Part shown: one piece after another, positions 58,110 through 64,000 of the stretch
Layout: every line of letters begins with the position of its first letter
Numbering within the stretch: position 1 is the stretch's first letter
Assembly (NCBI GenBank): GCA_900175165.2
Contig: FWWN02000695.1
Coordinates: 78,747-142,746, forward strand
DNA length: 64,000 nt
DNA from: Rhizomucor pusillus
Taxonomy: Eukaryota; Mucoromycota; Mucoromycetes; Mucorales; Lichtheimiaceae
Direction of reading: 5' to 3'
Notes under the pieces: model-generated
Seen by the model: only the letters and a program-made list of their open reading frames with translations
Databases searched by the model: none
What the model was told of the DNA's origin: nothing
Program-made: the position numbers and the translations under genes

Positions 58110-59550
58110 ATGGCACAAATTGGGCGATTGCGCAACCATTCCGGACTTCGTCTTGATCTCAACTCCAGACCGACCACGCCGTGCAGCGTCGACGATGAAG
58201 GCGCAGGCGGAGGCGGACTTGGTCCTCCACTTATTCCGTCCACTTCAACGGAAACCAACGGAAGCAGCTGGCGCGAGGATCTTGTTCGTATCGTCAGTCA
58301 AAACAGGTCCCAGACGTTGCTTATTCCGCACGACGATAACGGGAACGGCGCCGTCGGTGCAGACAAGGAAATCGAGCTCAAGCCGACAGATTTCGAGAAT
58401 ATCCAAAAACTCGGTGAAGGTGCTGCTGGTGTCGTGTGGAAGGTGCGATACAAGCCGACTGGGCTTGTCATGGCCAAAAAGGTAGGGATGCTGGAACAGC
58501 AAGAGAGAGTGAATGTCCGGTGCTAACTAGCTGGCAACAGACTATCACAGTGGAAGCGGAACCGCAACTGCAGCGACAGATCCTGCGAGAACTTTCGTTT
58601 CTAAAGACATGCGAGTCACCGCACATTGTTTCATTCTACGGCGCGTTCTTGGACGACGGAGACACGACAATTGCTATTTGCATGGAGTACTGCGATGGAG
58701 GAAGTTTTGAAGATATCTACAAACGAGCGCGCGCTATGCACGGTGTAATTGGCGAGACGGTTCTGGCGAGATTAGCAGAATCTGTAAGAAAATCATATTA
58801 TATTTTTTGACAGCAACAAGATCATTGAGTGAATATTTAGGTATGTAAAGGCTTGATCTACCTCCATTCCAAAAAAGTAATACACAGAGGTAAGCGATAT
58901 GCGAGACGAGTGCTTGATTTCTTTGTATTCACACCGTGTTGCATTTAGATATCAAGCCATCCAACATTCTGATGACTAGAAATGGTGAAATCAAATTATG
59001 TGATCTTGGTGTCTCTGGCGAATTGATCAATTCCATGGCTGAGACATTTACAGGAACACAGTACTACATGGCGGTAAGTTGGGGATGACAACGGATATTG
59101 CCGAAAAAGGGATTCGAGAAATTTACATATGCATGTAGCCTGAACGTATCAAGGGTGCAACGTACTCTGTACAGTCGGATATCTGGTCCCTCGGTCTGAC
59201 GATCATTGAAGTTGCCCAGAACCGACCTGCATTGCCACCTCCAGGACACCCACACTTGTCCGTATTCGAACTTTTGGACTTTATAGTAAGCCAACCTTTA
59301 CCGACGCTAGGAGAGGATCGCTCTGAAGAGTGCAGAGATTTTGTTGCAAAATGGTAATTATTGTCATCAGAGTGTGCGTGCTAGAACGGTGGAAATTCAC
59401 ATATCTTGTTCGTGTACATATAGCTTGATCAAGGATCCTAGTCAGAGACCAGGCCCTGAAGCCATGCTCAAACATCCTTTCATCACCGAACGCGCAGATC
59501 ATTCACAAAACTTGGCATCATGGCTCAAGGAAGTTTGGGGTTGGCCGTAA
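58110..59550 (+). CDS. MAP kinase kinase, cell-integrity (Mkk1/Mkk2/Pek1) type
   Basis: Six exons, 58110-58481, 58541-58783, 58841-58889, 58949-59073, 59139-59353 and 59424-59550, give 376 residues. The N-terminus has a MAPK-docking-like basic-hydrophobic stretch ([12 protein letters not shown]). The kinase shows the Gly loop [12 protein letters not shown], the ATP Lys in VMAKK (about 123), the catalytic loop HRDIKPSN (Asp about 222), DLG (240) and the activation segment [18 protein letters not shown]. Its Ser250 and Thr254 fit the S-x3-T dual phosphorylation site of MAPKKs. MAPERIKG and [20 protein letters not shown] follow. FTGT and MAPERI (rather than FVGT and MSPERI) favour the Mkk1/Pek1 cell-wall branch over the pheromone Ste7 branch. 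It would pass signals from a Bck1-type MAPKKK to an Slt2-type MAPK. Confidence 0.93.
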
Positions 59551-59779
59551 CGTTTTTGTTGCATTCTTGAGCTCGATCATTTTTGTTATACCCTCATCCT
59601 CCTCTTTATTTTGTCACACTAATACATACATGCGAAAGAAAACATCCGATTCCTTACTTCTTTGTCACGCTGTATGTATTTTTATTCATTATATGTGTAC
59701 GTGCTGAGTGTACTGTATGTTTGTGTATATATATATGTGTTTTTGTGCGAGGGATGCATGCATTTCTCAAAGGTATACT

Positions 59780-61575
59780 TTACTCCTCCTCGGCAGAGCG
59801 TGGTCGTTTCAGGTCTAGTTCAACCTTGATCCATGAGTCTAATGAGCAAAGTGAAGCCATGTATTCTATGTACCTTTCCCTCGATAATCATCGTTGGATG
59901 GTGCAGGGTTGAATAGATGAGAGCGTTCGCCTAGATCCATGATGGGAGATCTCGTCCTCGGTGCGGCCTGCTGCTCGTCAATGCGCGCCTCAACGTGGTG
60001 GGCGCGGGTCAAGGATGTTTCAGATTGTGAGCGATAATGGGAATGTTGCTGCTGCTTCTGCTGTTCCACGATAACAACAGGGGAGGGCGATATGCTTATT
60101 GATGGTATCCGGTCAGAGCTTCCAATAGGCGGCTGCTCCTCCTTTGGTTGCAAAATGCGAGATATCGGTGTTGCAGCAGCAGCAGACGATGGTGATGATT
60201 TAGCAGGATTCGATGTCTGCTGCTGCTGTTGCTGCTCCTGCTGCAACGATGCCAGACCCGTGCAAAGGGAAAGCTCTAGGAGACTTTGCAACTGCCGTCG
60301 CAGGATATCTATTTTGGAAGAGGCTACACGTCCTCAGTACTGAGGAAGAAAATATAAAGTGTAGTTTAAAACTTACAGTCATTGAGCGATCCAGAAGTGT
60401 TGCTACTACCATCTTCTGCAGAAAAAAGAGAGGCAAATGTAAATCCTTTGATATTTTTTGGCGATAATTTTCCATCCTTACGAATTCTCTGATTTTCCTC
60501 TATGGATCTTATCGACTGTACAAGATCCTCAATGATCTAGCGCCGAGTAGTGTTGTAAGTAGGCGAGTGCCCGGAGGAGCGCATGCTTGCCTTATCGGTA
60601 TGAATCTTTTTTGTATACTTACCCTTTGTTGTCTTGACAGGGTTACCCGCAAGGATACCATCTCGTTTTGGAGTTGAGTGAACGCTGATGTAATGTATTG
60701 CAGACGACCCTCGAGGTGCGTAAGTTCTCGCAGCATTGATGTTGCAGGCACTCCTTCTCCAGCACATGGTTGCTGGACGTCACTGCTTGACTCGCCTGGA
60801 TCTTGCGTCATCCTTGCCAGGCGGTTACCCGGTTTGACACTTTTGCGTTTGATATTCTGCAAATCTTGCACTTGTCCTCGTTGAAAATGCGGGTGCCTGA
60901 ACTCCCACGTCTGATTCTCATTCCTCATATTGGAATGGATCATATCGTTGACCTTGTTGAATCCATACACTAGTTTGTTCAGTGAATATCAAGGAGTTAT
61001 CAATGAAAAAGTTCTGGAGTGAGTCTTACTGTTTAGCTGTCTCACAAAACTTTGCCAGTTATTGTGTTTAAAGTACCGCGGAAGCACGTTTTTCGAAAAG
61101 AGAGTCAGGTTGGAAACGCGGAATACGTCCCCCCTTTCAGACCAGCCGATAAGGTCCTGTATCTCTGGATCCTCGACCATGCTATTCCCAGACGACAGAT
61201 TCAGCTGCACTGGCAAGATTCGTACGTACTTATGTTATGCCTGCTTACTTGTAAAGCTTACTAACGAAAGCTGCGTGGGTTCGTGTCGCCAGCAGCAGCT
61301 GCGACGACGACGGCGAGTTGCCGTCAGAAATATTATTCTCCGCTCTTCTTCCTCCTCCTGCTCCTTCAACTCTTGCTCTATGATCATCGGTATCATTGCC
61401 TTGATGAACGATAGGAGAGCTGGTGGAAGATCTGGAGACCATTCAACGCGTCAATGGTCATATACTTGTATCTGCAAATCGATATCGCGACTTGCCTATT
61501 TTGTTCGTTCGCATTGGACACTGACGGCGACGCGTTGACTTGTTCGCTACTACTTTGACTGGATCTTCTGCTCAT
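59780..61575 (-). CDS. Heat-shock-factor-type transcription factor
   Basis: Eight exons on the minus strand: 61575-61496, 61431-61249, 61181-61030, 60969-60623, 60536-60482, 60415-60377, 60308-59874 and 59838-59780, giving 449 residues. Residues about 78-175 form an HSF DNA-binding domain: HAAFVSKLYNMVEDPE, LIGWSERGDVFRVSNLTLFS, NVLPRYFKHNNWQSFVRQLN, MYGFNKVNDMIHS and TWEFRHPHFQRG. A hydrophobic heptad region follows (LTHLEGRLQYITSAFTQLQN, MVSLRVTLSRQQR, IIEDLVQSIRSIEENQ), as in HSF trimerisation domains. The C-terminal third is Gln- and Ser-rich, and the end DSWIKVELDLKRPRSAEEE has a basic KRPR patch. The first intron is GC-AG (AG|GCAAGT). It may be Hsf1 itself or a paralogue such as Sfl1; the sequence does not decide. 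It is convergent with the MAPKK gene, 229 bp apart. Confidence 0.92.
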
Positions 61576-63381
61576 GGTGATGATTCTCACATAATCTTGA
61601 TATAGCGCTCCGGTGAGATTTTCAAGATCAGAATCCGTTTGACCAATTTTAGATGTACAAGTTTTCTAGAAAACAAGGGGCAAACACCACTCTTGGCTTA
61701 CAAAGTTAATTGCCTTTCCTCTCCACACACACAGCTAAGCACTGTCAAGCAATAATTTGCGCACGTTAAGAACTTACCAAAATCAATTAATTAGGAAGAA
61801 TTAAAAAGATAATCGGGGGCAATGGGTCGTGCCTGAATTGTATAAAGTTTGGGACTCTGGCAGCGGCAGCAGCCAAATTGAAATCAAGCGGCGAAGGAAC
61901 GCGCGTGCGTGTGTCTGCGGTTTGTTGGAGAAAAAGGAAAAATGGGAGAAAAGAACAAACAGGTACTTTTGGAAACTGTGAAGAAAGCGGGTCAATTACG
62001 GCTGAAACTCAGGTCCAGTAGGTCACACACGTACGAAACGGCGTGGGAAGTGGAGCCTACAAGCAAGTCGAGGCACAAGTGGCAACGATTGCACTCGAGA
62101 TCGCGAGATTCTAGCAAGAGAAAGTCTCACGAATCGCAGAGAATCCTGGCGGACGAGAAAACAAGAGAAAAGGGAGAGAGGGAAAAATGTAGCTGATCGG
62201 GTGATGTCACGAACCAATAGGTTGGATCGAGTCGTTCGTTTTGGCAACTCACCGATGACCCTTGCTCAGGTTTCGGTCGCACAATCGCGGCCCCAAATAC
62301 CTGGGAACTTCTCTCAGACAGAAAGTCCTGCAGCGATCTTGGTGCCGATAGAAAAAAACTATATCTAACAAACAAAAGCCGCCTGCCTCTAGTGGAAACT
62401 TTCTTGTAATGATAGCTCAGTCTTCAACGTGTTTACTTTCTTTAAGCTTCTGTACTTACACTACTTGTATCAAGGATATTTTACTTTACAATCCTGAAAC
62501 AATGTTTATTTCACCCTTCTACACTTTCAAACATTCGTGAGCAACCGATATTTATGTAAATAAGGGCCTGTGAATAAGGTAAAGACGCTGTAGATGCAGG
62601 TTATGCACCACATCCGTCATCAGGAACGATATGCACCGGCGGTTATACGCTGCAAGACTGACATTATTTGCAAAAGGCGCTTCTGTGATGGCTTATGAAA
62701 CAAGAAGCAGATAATGATTCAACTGTACGAGTAAACAATTAACTCAAGAAACGGGGTTGCGCATTCTACCTAATTTATTATCAGTTTGTGCTGATCTACA
62801 TATATTATTCACGCTGGACTATATATACTAGTGTGGAATCAGATCCAATAACAGAGAAAATGAATGTAGTATTGCAATAGAAGCCGCTACATATGGCAGC
62901 CCTTGGTATCTGTCACAGCGAAGCGTGAATCTATGCAAATCGAAAGACCGAATCCATGTAAGCATGTGTGCCTTTCATTTGCCATAGTGTGACGGAATCC
63001 GCCATGCTCTGCAGTAAGAAGTAGATTATACCAAAGCCATTTCTGTATTCTTTATTAAATTCTGTCTACATCATTTATCCTGCGGCTGTCATGGTGAGAT
63101 TTGGTATGTATCTATCCCTTGAAAGGAAATACATAGCATCTGCTCGTCATGAAATGTCTGTGTGCAATCTCCTAAGAGTAGATGATAAGCGAGAATGTCT
63201 TTATTCCCCCAAGGTATCAATTCTGCATGTTTGCAACAGATCAGGTCGTACCTGTCTTCGCTTTCAAAACGATTGGATGCTGTGAGTAATGCACCCAATG
63301 ACAGACTCAGGTTGAGTCAATTTTTGAAGCCAGCCTTTCCTGGAACATTTTTTGACACTTTTTCTTTTCCACACAGAGACA
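61576..63381. other. Divergent intergenic region, HSF-type gene / GluRS
   Basis: Apart from the HSE-like palindrome, it shows a purine-rich (GA) tract around 61905-62190 that leaves a long but low-complexity plus-strand frame, and A/T-rich sequence beyond 62400. No gene, tRNA or repeat is supported. Confidence 0.5.
61661..61674. promoter_or_regulatory. 14-bp palindrome containing an HSE-like TTCTAGAA
   Basis: GTTTTCTAGAAAAC is a perfect palindrome 86-99 bp upstream of the HSF-type gene's start. It holds nTTCnnGAAn, two inverted heat-shock-element units. A third unit is not clear. Autoregulation is inference. Confidence 0.4.
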
Positions 63382-64000
63382 ATGGCAGTAACGCTCATTG
63401 TTGCTTCAAAAGCCTCACCTGCTCCCTATGGTAACATTGCGCTCTGCAGACACGAAAAAGAGCTTGCTTTAACTTTTTGCTATTTCAGGTGTCCTGGCCG
63501 TCGCTGCTCAGGTTAACATGGCCAAGCCTCAGACTGTGGCGGTCGAGTACCGCGATGCTGCCACTCTTGAAGGCGAGGACGCCGGCAAGGTCTCTGCCGT
63601 TATCAAGTACGACGGGTAAGTTTCACACTACTAACGACAAAATACGGGAGAATCTGACAGTGAGTAATAGTCAAAACTATGACACGACCAACGCGATCGT
63701 CCGACTTTTGGGCCGTTTGACACCCGAGGCTGGCGTGTACAACGTCGAGGATCCTATCAGCTCTACCCTTGTTGACCATTGGCTCGACTTTGCCGAAAGC
63801 AAGCTGGCAGCCTCCGATTTCAAGCAACTCGATGCTGCCTACAAGGAACTGAACAAATACCTTACCTTGCGTTCCTACTTGGTCGGCTACCAGCCTTCCC
63901 TCGCCGATTTCGTAGTCTGGGGAGCATTGAGAGGTATGCGTGATTATGTCTACAGATGCAGTTGATGTAAGGTGAAACTCACGGTTGCTCTTTTGTAAAA
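63382..64000 (+). CDS. GUS1: Cytosolic glutamyl-tRNA synthetase (5' part, cut by window edge)
   Basis: Exons 63382-63430, 63489-63615 and 63671-63933 are seen; a GTATGC donor follows at 63934 and the gene leaves the window. The about 146 residues form the GST-like N-terminal domain of eukaryotic GluRS: MAVTLIVASKASPAPYGVLA, a beta strand VAVEYRDAATL, a NAIVRLLGRL helix, VDHWLDFAESKLA, ELNKYLTLRSYLVGYQPSLA and the typical DFVVWGALRG end. In fungi this domain binds the Arc1 cofactor/MetRS complex. Other synthetases with GST-like domains are possible but the ALRG ending and start favour GluRS. The catalytic domain is outside the window. Confidence 0.82.

Noticed and set aside
61909..62196. Plus-strand 95-codon basic frame (Lys/Arg/Ser/Glu-rich)
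   Set aside because: Produced by a GA-rich tract in the promoter region; low complexity and no domain.

Overview
The window reads as nuclear DNA of a filamentous early-diverging fungus, most likely Mucoromycota (Mucorales-like). Evidence: about a dozen protein genes of fungal or opisthokont type, mostly short introns (about 50-120 nt, usually GTAAGT donors and CTAAC/CTGAC-like branch sites), AATAAA-type 3' signals, and retention of dynactin p62, which budding yeasts lack in this form. The standard genetic code fits every gene. No prokaryotic or organellar feature was seen. Genus assignment is inference only.

Layout. 1-921 (-): start of a PX-domain protein cut by the window edge. 922-7599: poor, mostly non-coding DNA with decayed coding fragments on both strands and a 138-bp piece of 28S rDNA that carries the intact I-PpoI/R2 target region. 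7600-8106 (+): small protein with a KRVRF motif. 8423-10983 (-): DEAD-box helicase DBP2/DDX5 with one long intron inside helicase motif V. 12852-35269 (+): one gene of about 22.4 kb and at least 26 exons. It encodes about 6,890 residues: ten beta-trefoil (QxW) units, about twenty amphipathic helical repeats with Gly/Ala-rich apolar segments, a Lys/Glu/His-rich repeat interrupted by a 398-N assembly gap, and a decayed HAD-like C-terminal domain. I know of no described protein with this architecture, and it is the main candidate for something new here.

The second half is compact. 35608-40564 (+): MTC5/WDR59 (SEA/GATOR2). 41774-42294 (+): CYSTM-like Cys-rich protein. 42943-44820 (-): SET-domain protein. 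44948-45303 (+): YOS1, divergent from the SET gene. 45453-47628 (-): dynactin p62 (DCTN4). 48225-51396 (+): WD40-inositol 5-phosphatase. 52933-54852 (-): fungal transcription-factor homology protein without a visible DNA-binding domain. 56239-56830 (-): ribosomal protein eL37. 58110-59550 (+): MAP kinase kinase of the cell-integrity type. 59780-61575 (-): heat-shock-factor-type regulator. 63382-64000 (+): start of cytosolic glutamyl-tRNA synthetase.

The genes do not form an operon or cluster. They cover membrane/lipid signalling (PX, 5-phosphatase), trafficking (YOS1, dynactin), nutrient signalling (MTC5), stress signalling (MAPKK, HSF) and translation (eL37, GluRS, DBP2). Exon coordinates were derived by hand from splice signals and checked for reading-frame phase at each junction. 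Single-base errors remain possible.
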